Notes: a model not told the origin generated them from the letters alone. 64,000 bases of DNA from Eudorina sp. 2006-703-Eu-15 (GCA_003117195.1 BDSI01000068.1:124001-188000); one strand, 5' to 3'; shown: positions 46,279-59,035, counted from the stretch's first letter. Numbers and translations are program-made.

Positions 46279-47854
46279 TCCGTGTGTATGCACTGACGCA
46301 ATTGTAACATGCCGTACAATACTGGAACAAACCTTCACAATGTTGGGCCATACGAGTCAAGCAGTCAAGCCTCACCGAATAAACAGGTTATGTCAACTTT
46401 CTACCATCAGCACAAAAAATAGAGCCCTGAGGGTACCTTTTCGATATTAGATATTGTATTGGAAACAACGCATACATTATTTTAATGACAAACATGTTAA
46501 TTTTTAATGTTTGTTTAATTTATAAGAAAGGTTCCTTATCACAAGGACAACGGGAATTTGGTTATTGATAGCCAGGTAATGCCATAGCAGCAGAAGGCAA
46601 AAGCGCCGGGGCCATTATTACATCGTGATAAATCATATTGAGTACTGTGGACATGGCCTTACACATGGAGAGGCAGTCATGGTTCGATGTACAAACAGAG
46701 AACGGAACCGGCATTCACACTTGTACAGGGTGCGCCAATGCGGGCCCGTTGATGAGGTTCACTGTAATGATGATCAAAATGCTCATGTATCATATTGACA
46801 AACACGAGAATATTACAAAAATAATGGTATGGTAACAATGATATAATGGTAACGATGATGATAACGACAATGATAATGATAGTGAATAAAGATAACTGCA
46901 ATAACAATCACAGTAAGCCGAACAAGCGTAATGCAAATATTACAAGTAATTTGTGTTAATATGATTATCATCTACACCGGCCGGCCGGGAACTGAAGATT
47001 GATGTACTTCTAGTGAAATAAAAACCTGTGTATGCGCACGTCACCGACCAACACTCAAATAAATTTCAACGGAATCTTGACCGTGGTTTGTTCACGACAC
47101 TGACACGACGGGCACTGAATTTTCACAACACCAATGCACGACGGTGCGTGGTAGGTAACATATAATAGGTGGCTAGGCCTGCCGACATGTATCGCATTGC
47201 TGCATCTGGGCCGCCTGGGGATTGATCCACACCTAAATGGTCAACTGATACCAGTATCGGTATGAGCTATCTGGGCCTGTTGGAACACCCGGTCGGGATA
47301 CGGGTCCACCTTGTAACGGTTACATACAATATCGGTGTCAGTGTTCGTATCTTATTTTAAGACTTTCGTCCGCATGGACGAAAGGGAGTAACTTTGGCCC
47401 GTTTCGTTCGTTGGCACCGGTGGACCAGCTGAAGACGGCCCGGCCTCACCACAATGTCACGCCAACGCCAGTGTTCACTACGATTACAGGCTCAAATCAA
47501 TGGATTTGCTCGCTTTGGCGGACGAACAGGTCGGGTTTCGGGTCCTTTCGTCCGTTTGGCTGGTGGACGAACGCCGGCTTTCGGCCGGCATTTCGTTCGT
47601 TCGGCCGGACAATCGCGCCTTAAGCTGTTCGTCCAAAACGGCCCTTCGGGCCGCCGGTTCATCCGGACAACGAAGATACGAACACTGATCGGTGACCTGC
47701 ATGAAAATGAATGTGACCCCCAGCCAATAGCAGGATGTCTGTCTGTCCACACCCTTACCCTTACAACATCACACATCCACCATAAACATCTGAGAGCTTA
47801 TAAGCCATTCTCCAGCCGTCCATAGCCCATGTCATCTCCGCCTCCTGTGTTGAT

Positions 47855-47926
47855 TGCCCACATTGAGGATTGAACTCAAGACCTTTCCCTTACGAAGGGA
47901 ACGCTCTACCACTAAGCTATATAGGC
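47855..47926 (-). tRNA. tRNA-Thr(CGT), U15
   Basis: Identical to U1. Confidence 0.95.
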
Positions 47927-47977
47927 AATTTACAAGTGCACAGCAGACTGATGGGCGGTCTCGACGGGCTGGGTGGT

Positions 47978-48064
47978 CGATCACGATGGGACTCGAACCC
48001 ACAATCTCCGCCTGCATCCCGGTCGTACCGGAGGGCGATGCCTTATCCATTAGGCCACGCGACC
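47978..48064 (-). tRNA. tRNA-Arg(CCG), right-hand intron form, U15
   Basis: As U12. Confidence 0.92.
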
Positions 48065-48841
48065 CACATGCCATTAGGACCGGGAGGCCCTCACCTTAGC
48101 CACTACGCTTGAGTCACATCCACGCTTACCCGCCCAAAAGCGGGAAGGCATGGCCCATCTTCTTCCCTTCACGCATGCACATTTAGGATGTTGCTTTTTG
48201 TTGGTAAGCACGCATGGTACGCTCAGCTGGAATGTGACATGCATGTGACACCACTGTCGCGAGCAAGTATACGTATATGACCCTGACGCACCCGTATTTT
48301 TGCCAATCATTTCTTGAACTTCACACAGGTGTTGGGTCAGAACCTACCCAGGAAATGATCACACGTCGTAAACCAATCACCAAATCGTTATCACACTGAT
48401 GACATGCGGTACATCAGGTCGGGTGTACTGAAGACACTTGTATGTTGCGGAACCCCCATCAATGATTATATATTTTATCTTTATAGTAATGATTTTACAG
48501 TGGACCGCTAGGGTCATCGGTGCCACCCGCAGCCTCCATCCTCACCACACCCTGCAAAAATCACAAAGGGCCGCCACATGGCATACATACCAGACAGACT
48601 CCACAAACACGGGAGTCACACCGTACCTACGGACCAGCCATGGTCAAGTACACACCCCACGCTGTAGGAGCAGCATAGAAACTTACTATTCAGCCCCCGC
48701 AACACCCTTATGTAACCCATATGAACTTGTTACAGACACACGTGTCCAGAACTTGTTACAGACACACGTGTCCAACTTTCATATGGTCCGTGGCGCATAC
48801 ATAGTGACATGTGTACCCAACCATCATTTGATCAGCCTCAG

Positions 48842-48923
48842 TGACCCGGGTGGGGATTGAACCCACAACCTTCGGATGGTCCCGTGTTTGGAATCCGACG
48901 CTCCACCATTGAGCTACCAAGCC
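48842..48923 (-). tRNA. tRNA-Trp(CCA) with intron, U15
   Basis: Majority form, intact. Confidence 0.94.
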
Positions 48924-50682
48924 TCCGTGTGTATGCACTGACGCAATTGTAACATGCCGTACAATACTGGAACAAACCTTCACAATGTTGGGCCATACGA
49001 GTCAAGCAGTCAAGCCTCACCGAATAAACAGGTTATGTCAACTTTCTACCATCAGCACAAAAAATAGAGCCCTAAGGGTACCTTTTCGATATTAGATATT
49101 GTATTGGAAACAACGCATACATTATTTTAATGACAAACATGTTAATTTTTAATGTTTGTTTAATTTATAAGAAAGGTTCCTTATCACAAGGACAACGGGA
49201 ATTTGGTTATTGATAGCCAGGTAATGCCATAGCAGCAGAAGGCAAAAGCGCCGGGGCCATAATTACATCGTGATAAATCATATTGAGTACTGTGGACATG
49301 GCCTTACACATGGAGAGGCAGTCATGGTTCGATGTACAAACAGAGAACGGAACCGGCATTCACACTTGTACAGGGTGCGCCAATGCGGGCCCGTTGATGA
49401 GGTTCACTGTAATGATGATCAAAATGCTCATGTATCATATTGACAAACACGAGAATATTACAAAAATAATGGTATGGTAACAATGATATAATGGTAACGA
49501 TGATGATAACGACAATGATAATGATAGTGAATAAAGATAACTGCAATAACAATCACAGTAAGCCGAACAAGCGTAATGCAAATATTACAAGTAATTTGTG
49601 TTAATATGATTATCATCTACACCGGCCGGCCGGGAACTGAAGATTGATGTACTTCTAGTGAAATAAAAACCTGTGTATGCGCACGTCACCGACCAACACT
49701 CAAATAAATTTCAACGGAATCTTGACCGTGGTTTGTTCACGACACTGACACGACGGGCACTGAATTTTCACAACACCAATGCACGACGGTGCGTGGTAGG
49801 TAACATATAATAGGTGGCTAGGCCTGCCGACATGTATCGCATTGCTGCATCTGGGCCGCCTGGGGATTGATCCACACCTAAATGGTCAACTGATACCAGT
49901 ATCGGTATGAGCTATCTGGGCCTGTTGGAACACCCGGTCGGGATACGGGTCCACCTTGTAACGGTTACATACAATATCGGTGTCAGTGTTCGTATCTTAT
50001 TTTAAGACTTTCGTCCGCATGGACGAAAGGGAGTAACTTTGGCCCGTTTCGTTCGTTGGCTGGTGGACGAACAGCCCCTCCGGGGCCGTCATCCGTTCGT
50101 CCGGCAGGATGAAAGGGACGAACGCTTGGAAACCGCTGATTGAGGTAGCTTTGGTTTCGGGCTTCTTATCTTTCGGTGCCGACAACGATTTGAGTTTCTC
50201 GGCCCGAGCACGGTCTCCTGCTGTCGGCTTCCGGGCTGACGGCACCAGTGGACCAGCTGAAGACGGCCCGGCCTCACCACAATGTCACGCCAACGCCAGT
50301 GTTCACTACGATTACAGGCTCAAATCAATGGATTTGCTCGCTTTGGCGGACGAACAGGTCGGGTTTCGGGTCCTTTCGTCCGTTTGGCTGGTGGACGAAC
50401 GCCGGCTTTCGGCCGGCATTTCGTTCGTTCGGCCGGACAATCGCGCCTTAAGCTGTTCGTCCAAAACGGCCCTTCGGGCCGCCGGTTCATCCGGACAACG
50501 AAGATACGAACACTGATCGGTGACCTGCATGAAAATGAATGTGACCCCCAGCCAATAGCAGGATGTCTGTCTGTCCACACCCTTACCCTTACAACATCAC
50601 ACATCCACCATAAACATCTGAGAGCTTATAAGCCATTCTCCAGCCGTCCATAGCCCATGTCATCTCCGCCTCCTGTGTTGAT

Positions 50683-50754
50683 TGCCCACATTGAGGATTG
50701 AACTCAAGACCTTTCCCTTACGAAGGGAACGCTCTACCACTAAGCTATATAGGC
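50683..50754 (-). tRNA. tRNA-Thr(CGT), U16
   Basis: Identical to U1. Confidence 0.95.
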
Positions 50755-50805
50755 AATTTACAAGTGCACAGCAGACTGATGGGCGGTCTCGACGGGCTGG
50801 GTGGT

Positions 50806-50892
50806 CGATCACGATGGGACTCGAACCCACAATCTCCGCCTGCATCCCGGTCGTACCGGAGGGCGATGCCTTATCCATTAGGCCACGCGACC
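50806..50892 (-). tRNA. tRNA-Arg(CCG), right-hand intron form, U16
   Basis: As U12. Confidence 0.92.
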
Positions 50893-51669
50893 CACATGCC
50901 ATTAGGACCGGGAGGCCCTCAGCTTAGCCACTACGCTTGAGTCACATCCACGCTTACCCGCCCAAAAGCGGGAAGGCATGGCCCATCTTCTTCCCTTCAC
51001 GCATGCACATTTAGGATGTTGCTTTTTGTTGGTAAGCACGCATGGTACGCTCAGCTGGAATGTGACATGCATGTGACACCACTGTCGCGAGCAAGTATAC
51101 GTATATGACCCTGACGCACCCGTATTTTTGCCAATCATTTCTTGAACTTCACACAGGTGTTGGGTCAGAACCTACCCAGGAAATGATCACACGTCGTAAA
51201 CCAATCACCAAATCGTTATCACACTGATGACATGCGGTACATCAGGTCGGGTGTACTGAAGACACTTGTATGTTGCGGAACCCCCATCAATGATTATATA
51301 TTTTATCTTTATAGTAATGATTTTACAGTGGACCGCTAGGGTCATCGGTGCCACCCGCAGCCTCCATCCTCACCACACCCTGCAAAAATCACAAAGGGCC
51401 GCCACATGGCATACATACCAGACAGACTCCACAAACACGGGAGTCACACCGTACCTACGGACCAGCCATGGTCAAGTACACACCCCACGCTGTAGGAGCA
51501 GCATAGAAACTTACTATTCAGCCCCCGCAACACCCTTATGTAACCCATATGAACTTGTTACAGACACACGTGTCCAGAACTTGTTACAGACACACGTGTC
51601 CAACTTTCATATGGTCCGTGGCGCATACATAGTGACATGTGTACCCAACCATCATTTGATCAGCCTCAG

Positions 51670-51751
51670 TGACCCGGGTGGGGATTGAACCCACAACCTT
51701 CGGATGGTCCCGTGTTTGGAATCCGACGCTCCACCATTGAGCTACCAAGCC
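51670..51751 (-). tRNA. tRNA-Trp(CCA) with intron, U16
   Basis: Majority form, intact; the LINE insertion starts about 217 bp upstream. Confidence 0.94.
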
Positions 51752-51968
51752 TCCGTGTGTATGCACTGACGCAATTGTAACATGCCGTACAATACTGGAA
51801 CAAACCTTCACAATGTTGGGCCATACGAGTCAAGCAGTCAAGCCTCACCGAATAAACAGGTTATGTCAACTTTCTACCATCGGCACAAAAAATAGAGCCC
51901 TGAGGGTACCTTTTCGATATTAGATATTGTATTGGAAACAACGCATACATTATTTTAATGACAAACAT

Positions 51969-53190
51969 TATTATTAGGATGTTACAGCGGACCCCGCGGG
52001 TCATCGGTGACAGCCCCGGCGACAGCCGAGGCTTCCTCACCATACACTGCCTAAATGAAGTAACGCCACCATGGCGCTCCGGACAGGCTCCCCAAGTGCA
52101 CCGAAACACTCCCCGGGCCCACACTACCAGGGAACCACCCCGTTCCTGAGAACCAACCATGGCAAGGGATAAAGCCCGCTCAGGGGGAGTTAGCCACCAT
52201 GGCGCCCCTATTAGCGAACCCCCACCCCCACCAAGGCGGGGTCACTTCTCCAGCGGTGGCCCGTAGTCTTGGAAGGCCACGGGGGCTCGCGAGTCACCAT
52301 TCAGGGGCCTGCCCGTACGGTCCCACCGGGCCGAAAAAACTGCCCACACCTAGCGATAGCTCCACTGGGCGTCAGTGCCCTGACCACCCGCGGTCTATTA
52401 CGACAGAGTACCTACAGGGCTTAAGAATCCTGGCCTGACGGAACCGGGCCTCGGCACACAAGACGACCGTCCTGCACTTTCAGGATCGGGTGTGTAGCCC
52501 CCACCGCTGACCACCCTTTCACTGGGACTCCCAGCTCAGCGAAGTCGTAGAGCCGGCTCCAAAAGTCTGCCACTGCCCGCCGGGCGGCTAGCCCTTCAGC
52601 GTCCCCTAAGGACCCCGGGATCCCGCCCGCGTTCCTGGACCTGTCGGCCCTCAGGGCTCGCCGGCCCGTTTCCATGGCACTGGTTGCCGCCAAGACGACA
52701 ACGTCCCAGACACACTGTTGCACACCCACGGGGGGCGTTGCGAGCCACACCTGCTGCCTTTGAAGGCTCACCCCTAGCCTTGCCTCGATCTGTGCGACAA
52801 CCGCTTGTGCCACCCCACAGCCCCAAAAATGGTGTTGCCTGGGTGTTGGCGCCGTATCGTCCCGCCCCACACCGCCGCCCATGTGGGTCCCACTGCCCCC
52901 GCCTCGCATCCCCCCGGCCACTCGCCGCCCCGCCGGGTACGCTCCAACGCATCGCAACAAGGCTGGGCCAGCCGCCTCGCCCCACACTTCACTGTGTGTG
53001 CATTACGCACACTTGGGATGCCATCTACCGCCAGTCTCCACATGCGCCTCACGTTTCGGATTTTCCCACTTTGGTCGCCTCCGGTCCACCATCCGCTGCA
53101 GTTCTCTACTCTACCCTTGTCGGAAACATAGCATTGCCTCGCACAGCTTCTGGCGCAGTATCGCTCTACCCCAAGCGCTCGCAACAAGCC
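51969..53190 (-). mobile_element. LINE 3' portion, minus strand, in U16
   Basis: Inserted directly after TGACAAACAT (51,959-51,968), the same base as in U3 and U4. The minus-strand 3' tail is TAATAATA (one TAA longer than in U3/U4), followed inward by about 450 bp of 3' untranslated sequence and then coding remains. Identity with U3/U4 ends at about 52,492, beyond which only this copy continues. No second TGACAAACAT is found on the right. The element may extend to about 53,940, where minus-strand open frames continue, but I cannot identify domains there. Confidence 0.75.
52421..53190 (-). pseudogene. LINE ORF2 C-terminal region, frameshifted
   Basis: Frame 52,421-52,987 encodes HHFWGCGVAQAVV (about 52,800-52,838), then VWLATPP and VWDVVVLAATSAMETGRR, and ends at TAA. 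This His-Phe-Trp-x-Cys pattern followed by a Trp-rich helix resembles the extreme C-terminus of some algal non-LTR retrotransposon polyproteins. Upstream, in another frame (52,996-53,187), comes WRLAVDGIPSVRNAHT, which normally precedes it, so there is a frameshift near 52,990-53,010. No RT catalytic motif is visible. The family resemblance is from memory and needs a profile search. Confidence 0.6.
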
Positions 53191-54359
53191 GTGTGTCGCC
53201 GCACGCCGTGTAGCCGCCCTGCAGCGCCATTATCGCCCTCCAACCAGGCTTATTTGCAGCTGATGAATGTCTGTTGCCTACCTGCACGGCGCGAATGTGC
53301 GTCAGTGTGCCTCCATGATCCCGTGCAGGCGTTTATTCAGCCTGCGGCAGCCCATGGGCGCCTCCACCAGGACCGGCTTTCTCCCTCCTGTTGGGCCCGC
53401 GGCTCGCTCGCAGGTTGCGCCGCGCCATGCCGACCCCTCGGCGAGCTTCGCCCCGACTGCCGTGGGTGCTTTCCGGTCGAGCGTTCTAGGGCCGCCTCAC
53501 ATCCCTCACGTGCCCATGGAACCGGTCGCCACTCGATCATGCCACTGTGGCTGCAGCGTACAGAGGCATTGGTGCAAATGTGCGCTCGCCCAGCCACTGC
53601 CTGTCTCCTCGCAGTTCGCGTCCGAGTTCCCTGCATGCTACGTGTGCAAGTGGTCGCTTTTCGAACCGCATGCCAACTCAGAGCGACGGTTTGCACACGC
53701 AGGCATGTCTGAGGTTCGAGCACCCGTCCTGCGGGCGGTTGCAGCCCGCTGGCTAATGTGTACAGAGTTGATATAGCGGGCTGCCCACGATGCGGCTGCT
53801 TCAGCACCAGCCCTGGTGCTGTCCAGAACGTCTTCCGCCTCAATTCGATCACTGGGCGTGAGGGCACTCAGTGCCTTGCATATCCGATTCACTCCCACAG
53901 AGCGATGCCCTATTAGCGAAATAGCGTTTATTTGATGCATGTCCCGGTACAGAGGGTTCAGCTGCGGCAGCTACGGCTTTCGGGCAAGTAGTACCAAAGG
54001 ACAGCGCGGTATCCGGTGGTGTATGGGCCCTCGCGCTTTAGTGCTGCGACAGCAGTTGACGTACGCGGGCGCTAGTTCTCTTTGAGCTCCATTGGATAGC
54101 TGAAGCCGCGCGTGCGTGAGGTGGACTCAGTTCGAGCGGCTGTATGGGCAGGTGGGGTGCGGCGAGGTTGAGGGGGGGGCGCGGGCGGGGGGAGAGTGAG
54201 GCAGTGAGGCGCGGACAGTGGGGGGTCGGCGCCCGCGTGGCGAGCTGATTTGGTGAGGGGGGGCGCTGAGACGCAGGGGGGCGCCACGCGTCCTGTCAGG
54301 AGGATCGTGATCCGATCTGAACGGGGGGGGGGGGTGGTAAGGGGTGGGGGGGGGCTCAG
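53191..54359. other. Interior of the composite insertion, unresolved
   Basis: About 1.2 kb with GC-rich open frames on both strands and no domain I can name with confidence. The plus frame 53,267-53,776 is Cys/His-rich near residues 105-140 (CHCGCSVQRHWCKC, CYVCKW), which could be a decayed zinc finger. Minus frames 53,337-53,867 and 53,638-53,940 would continue the minus-strand LINE. The junction between the two LINE pieces must lie here. Confidence 0.4.
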
Positions 54360-54426
54360 ATGAGGGTGTTGAACAGCGAGGAGTGGGCTGTCACTGAGGC
54401 TCAGATTGTGAGGGGGGGGGGGGGGG
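54160..54426 (+). repeat. Poly-G rich tract
   Basis: Strongly G-skewed on the plus strand, with G runs of 8 to 15 (for example 54,323-54,334 and 54,412-54,426) separated by short spacers. It is capable of forming G-quadruplexes. Run lengths are also where long-read assemblies are least reliable. Confidence 0.8.
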
Positions 54427-54430
54427 ACAT

Positions 54431-54960
54431 GTGCGCCTCGATGTCGAGCCAGACAATTACCATCAGACGGGAAACAGCCGGGGATCCATATGTCGAAGTA
54501 CAAGCATTGGATGGGCCTGTCGTTATGGGTGCGGCGGCCGTTATGTGGCAACCGCACGCTACAGTTTTTATCCCCGTTCTGCGCACCGGAAGCTAATGCA
54601 ATTCAGGCTTTGTTGTTGGGCACTCGAGTCTAACAGGGCGCGGAGGGGTAGGCACCATGTCCCTAGAGGACAACGGGTCTGCCGTTGCTGCCGCTCTGAA
54701 GACCAGATTGAAGATGAGAAGCATGTTCTACTCGACTGCCCGGCTTACGATGCAATACGCGCTGAGGAAGGGTTTCACCGCCCTAATACGATGAGGAGCG
54801 ATTGCCTGGGATCCGGCTCGTTTGGCAAAGATGTTGGAGCGCATGTGGCTCACCGTAATCTATCGTGCCCTTTGGGCGCTAGTCTCGTCGACTCCTGTTA
54901 ATGCGGTATTGCAAACCAGTGCTTTTGGGCGTTTTGTTTGCCCTTGGGCCTCCGGCTCGT
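54431..54960 (+). pseudogene. Second LINE, C-terminal zinc-binding region
   Basis: The plus frame to 54,901 contains LMQFRLCCWALESNR, then RVCRCCRSEDQIEDEKHVLL and DCPAYDAIR. A Cys-x2-Cys followed by an EDE-x-H-x-L-x-x-C motif is characteristic of the C-terminal zinc-binding region of many LINE reverse transcriptase proteins. The N-terminal RT is not present in recognisable form. A frame change near 54,820 probably continues the protein to about 55,001. This family differs from the minus-strand LINE beside it. Confidence 0.65.
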
Positions 54961-55026
54961 ATGGGTATGTGCAGGTATGGGGTTACGCACCCCCAACCAT
55001 GTAACACAACAACAACAACAACAACA
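54431..55026 (+). mobile_element. 3' end of a plus-strand LINE with (AAC)n tail
   Basis: The coding remnant is followed by about 50 bp and an AAC microsatellite tail (about 55,004-55,026) that abuts the unit spacer at AAGGACAACGGG. The tail position and strand fit a non-LTR retrotransposon 3' end. The 5' boundary is not resolved. A weak AAGGACA match at 53,997-54,003 could be a target duplication but is too short to rely on. Confidence 0.6.
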
Positions 55027-56500
55027 AGGACAACGGGAATTTGGTTATTGATAGCCAGGTAATGCCATAGCAGCAGAAGGCAAAAGCGCCGGGGCCATTA
55101 TTACATTGTGATAAATCATATTGAGTACTGTGGACATGGCCTTACACATGGAGAGGCAGTCATGGTTCGATGTACAAACAGAGAACGGAACCGGCATTCA
55201 CACTTGTACAGGGTGCGCCAATGCGGGCCCGTTGATGAGGTTCACTGTAATGATGATCAAAATGCTCATGTATCATATTGACAAACACGAGAATATTACA
55301 AAAATAATGGTATGGTAACAATGATATAATGGTAACGATGATGATAACGACAATGATAATGATAGTGAATAAAGATAACTGCAATAACAATCACAGTAAG
55401 CCGAACAAGCGTAATGCAAATATTACAAGTAATTTGTGTTAATATGATTATCATCTACACCGGCCGGCCGGGAACTGAAGATTGATGTACTTCTAGTGAA
55501 ATAAAAACCTGTGTATGCGCACGTCACCGACCAACACTCAAATAAATTTCAACGGAATCTTGACCGTGGTTTGTTCACGACACTGACACGACGGGCACTG
55601 AATTTTCACAACACCAATGCACGACGGTGCGTGGTAGGTAACATATAATAGGTGGCTAGGCCTGCCGACATGTATCGCATTGCTGCATCTGGGCCGCCTG
55701 GGGATTGATCCACACCTAAATGGTCAACTGATACCAGTATCGGTATGAGCTATCTGGGCCTGTTGGAACACCCGGTCGGGATACGGGTCCACCTTGTAAC
55801 GGTTACATACAATATCGGTGTCAGTGTTCGTATCTTATTTTAAGACTTTCGTCCGCATGGACGAAAGGGAGTAACTTTGGCCCGTTTCGTTCGTTGGCTG
55901 GTGGACGAACAGCCCCTCCGGGGCCGTCATCCGTTCGTCCGGCAGGATGAAAGGGACGAACGCTTGGAAACCGCTGATTGAGGTAGCTTTGGTTTCGGGC
56001 TTCTTATCTTTCGGTGCCGACAACGATTTGAGTTTCTCGGCCCGAGCACGGTCTCCTGCTGTCGGCTTCCGGGCTGACGGCACCAGTGGACCAGCTGAAG
56101 ACGGCCCGGCCTCACCACAATGTCACGCCAACGCCAGTGTTCACTACGATTACAGGCTCAAATCAATGGATTTGCTCGCTTTGGCGGACGAACAGGTCGG
56201 GTTTCGGGTCCTTTCGTCCGTTTGGCTGGTGGACGAACGCCGGCTTTCGGCCGGCATTTCGTTCGTTCGGCCGGACAATCGCGCCTTAAGCTGTTCGTCC
56301 AAAACGGCCCTTCGGGCCGCCGGTTCATCCGGACAACGAAGATACGAACACTGATCGGTGACCTGCATGAAAATGAATGTGACCCCCAGCCAATAGCAGG
56401 ATGTCTGTCTGTCCACACCCTTACCCTTACAACATCACACATCCACCATAAACATCTGAGAGCTTATAAGCCATTCTCCAGCCGTCCATAGCCCATGTCA

Positions 56501-56560
56501 TCTCCGCCTGCATCCCGGTCGTACCGGAGGGCGATGCCTTATCCATTAGGCCACGCGACC
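56501..56560 (-). pseudogene. tRNA-Arg(CCG) remnant, U17
   Basis: Keeps the 5' acceptor strand, D-arm, anticodon, intron and anticodon stem, but lacks the T-arm and the 3' acceptor strand. Box B is lost, so Pol III transcription is not expected. The deletion joins two copies of ATCTCCGCCT, one 3' of tRNA-Thr and one inside tRNA-Arg. Confidence 0.93.
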
Positions 56561-57337
56561 CACATGCCATTAGGACCGGGAGGCCCTCACCTTAGCCACT
56601 ACGCTTGAGTCACATCCACGCTTACCCGCCCAAAAGCGGGAAGGCATGGCCCATCTTCTTCCCTTCACGCATGCACATTTAGGATGTTGCTTTTTGTTGG
56701 TAAGCACGCATGGTACGCTCAGCTGGAATGTGACATGCATGTGACACCACTGTCGCGAGCAAGTATACGTATATGACCCTGACGCACCCGTATTTTTGTC
56801 AATCATTTCTTGAACTTCACACAGGTGTTGGGTCAGAACCTACCCAGGAAATGATCACACGTCGTAAACCAATCACCAAATCGTTATCACACTGATGACA
56901 TGCGGTACATCAGGTCGGGTGTACTGAAGACACTTGTATGTTGCGGAACCCCCATCAATGATTATATATTTTATCTTTATAGTAATGATTTTACAGTGGA
57001 CCGCTAGGGTCATCGGTGCCACCCGCAGCCTCCATCCTCACCACACCCTGCAAAAATCACAAAGGGCCGCCACATGGCATACATACCAGACAGACTCCAC
57101 AAACACGGGAGTCACACCGTACCTACGGACCAGCCATGGTCAAGTACACACCCCACGCTGTAGGAGCAGCATAGAAACTTACTATTCAGCCCCCGCAACA
57201 CCCTTATGTAACCCATATGAACTTGTTACAGACACACGTGTCCAGAACTTGTTACAGACACACGTGTCCAACTTTCATATGGTCCGTGGCGCATACATAG
57301 TGACATGTGTACCCAACCATCATTTGATCAGCCTCAG

Positions 57338-57419
57338 TGACCCGGGTGGGGATTGAACCCACAACCTTCGGATGGTCCCGTGTTTGGAATCCGACGCTCC
57401 ACCATTGAGCTACCAAGCC
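57338..57419 (-). tRNA. tRNA-Trp(CCA) with intron, U17
   Basis: Majority form, intact; the only complete tRNA gene of this unit. Confidence 0.94.
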
Positions 57420-58975
57420 TCCGTGTGTATGCACTGACGCAATTGTAACATGCCGTACAATACTGGAACAAACCTTCACAATGTTGGGCCATACGAGTCA
57501 AGCAGTCAAGCCTCACCGAATAAACAGGTTATGTCAACTTTCTACCATCAGCACAAAAAATAGAGCCCTGAGGGTACCTTTTCGATATTAGATATTGTAT
57601 TGGAAACAACGCATACATTATTTTAATGACAAAAATGTTAATTTTTAATGTTTGTTTAATTTATAAGAAAGGTTCCTTATCACAAGGACAACGGGAATTT
57701 GGTTATTGATAGCCAGGTAATGCCATAGCAGCAGAAGGCAAAAGCGCCGGGGCCATTATTACATCGTGATAAATCATATTGAGTACTGTGGACATGGCCT
57801 TACACATGGAGAGGCAGTCATGGTTCGATGTACAAACAGAGAACGGAACCGGCATTCACACTTGTACAGGGTGCGCCAATGCGGGCCCGTTGATGAGGTT
57901 CACTGTAATGATGATCAAAATGCTCATGTATCATATTGACAAACACGAGAATATTACAAAAATAATGGTATGGTAACAATGATATAATGGTAAAGATGAT
58001 GATAACGACAATGATAATGATAGTGAATAAAGATAACTGCAATAACAATCACAGTAAGCCGAACAAGCGTAATGCAAATATTACAAGTAATTTGTGTTAA
58101 TATGATTATCATCTACACCGGCCGGCCGGGAACTGAAGATTGATGTACTTCTAGTGAAATAAAAACCTGTGTATGCGCACGTCACCGACCAACACTCAAA
58201 TAAATTTCAACGGAATCTTGACCGTGGTTTGTTCACGACACTGACACGACGGGCACTGAATTTTCACAACACCAATGCACGACGGTGCGTGGTAGGTAAC
58301 ATATAATAGGTGGCTAGGCCTGCCGACATGTATCGCATTGCTGCATCTGGGCCGCCTGGGGATTGATCCACACCTAAATGGTCAACTGATACCAGTATCG
58401 GTATGAGCTATCTGGGCCTGTTGGAACACCCGGTCGGGATACGGGTCCACCTTGTAACGGTTACATACAATATCGGTGTCAGTGTTCGTATCTTATTTTA
58501 AGACTTTCGTCCGCATGGACGAAAGGGAGTAACTTTGGCCCGTTTCGTTCGTTGGCACCGGTGGACCAGCTGAAGACGGCCCGGCCTCACCACAATGTCA
58601 CGCCAACGCCAGTGTTCACTACGATTACAGGCTCAAATCAATGGATTTGCTCGCTTTGGCGGACGAACAGGTCGGGTTTCGGGTCCTTTCGTCCGTTTGG
58701 CTGGTGGACGAACGCCGGCTTTCGGCCGGCATTTCGTTCGTTCGGCCGGACAATCGCGCCTTAAGCTGTTCGTCCAAAACGGCCCTTCGGGCCGCCGGTT
58801 CATCCGGACAACGAAGATACGAACACTGATCGGTGACCTGCATGAAAATGAATGTGACCCCCAGCCAATAGCAGGATGTCTGTCTGTCCACACCCTTACC
58901 CTTACAACATCACACATCCACCATAAACATCTGAGAGCTTATAAGCCATTCTCCAGCCGTCCATAGCCCATGTCA

Positions 58976-59035
58976 TCTCCGCCTGCATCCCGGTCGTACC
59001 GGAGGGCGATGCCTTATCCATTAGGCCACGCGACC
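58976..59035 (-). pseudogene. tRNA-Arg(CCG) remnant, U18
   Basis: Same junction and 60-nt remnant as in U17. tRNA-Thr is absent. Confidence 0.93.

Larger units (their letters stand above)
43957..46601. repeat. Array unit U14 (2,645 bp, short form)
   Basis: Short form with the 26-bp duplication and no insertion. Confidence 0.95.
46602..49246. repeat. Array unit U15 (2,645 bp, short form)
   Basis: Short form with the 26-bp duplication and no insertion. Confidence 0.95.
49247..55084. repeat. Array unit U16 (5,838 bp, composite LINE insertion)
   Basis: A right-hand unit with the full-length motif block (marker GGCACCAGTGGACC) that carries about 3.06 kb of LINE sequence at 51,969-55,026. About 60 bp of spacer after the target site is missing at the right junction. 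Confidence 0.94.
55085..57742. repeat. Array unit U17 (2,658 bp, tRNA-Thr deleted)
   Basis: Full-length motif block with the GGCACCAGTGGACC marker, 26-bp duplication present, but 170 bp removed across tRNA-Thr and the 3' part of tRNA-Arg. Confidence 0.95.

Noticed and set aside
53267..53776. Plus-strand PHD-type zinc finger protein
   Set aside because: Cys/His spacing is suggestive in mixed frames (CATC, HTQACL), but no single frame holds a complete finger. Kept only as a possibility in the unresolved LINE interior.
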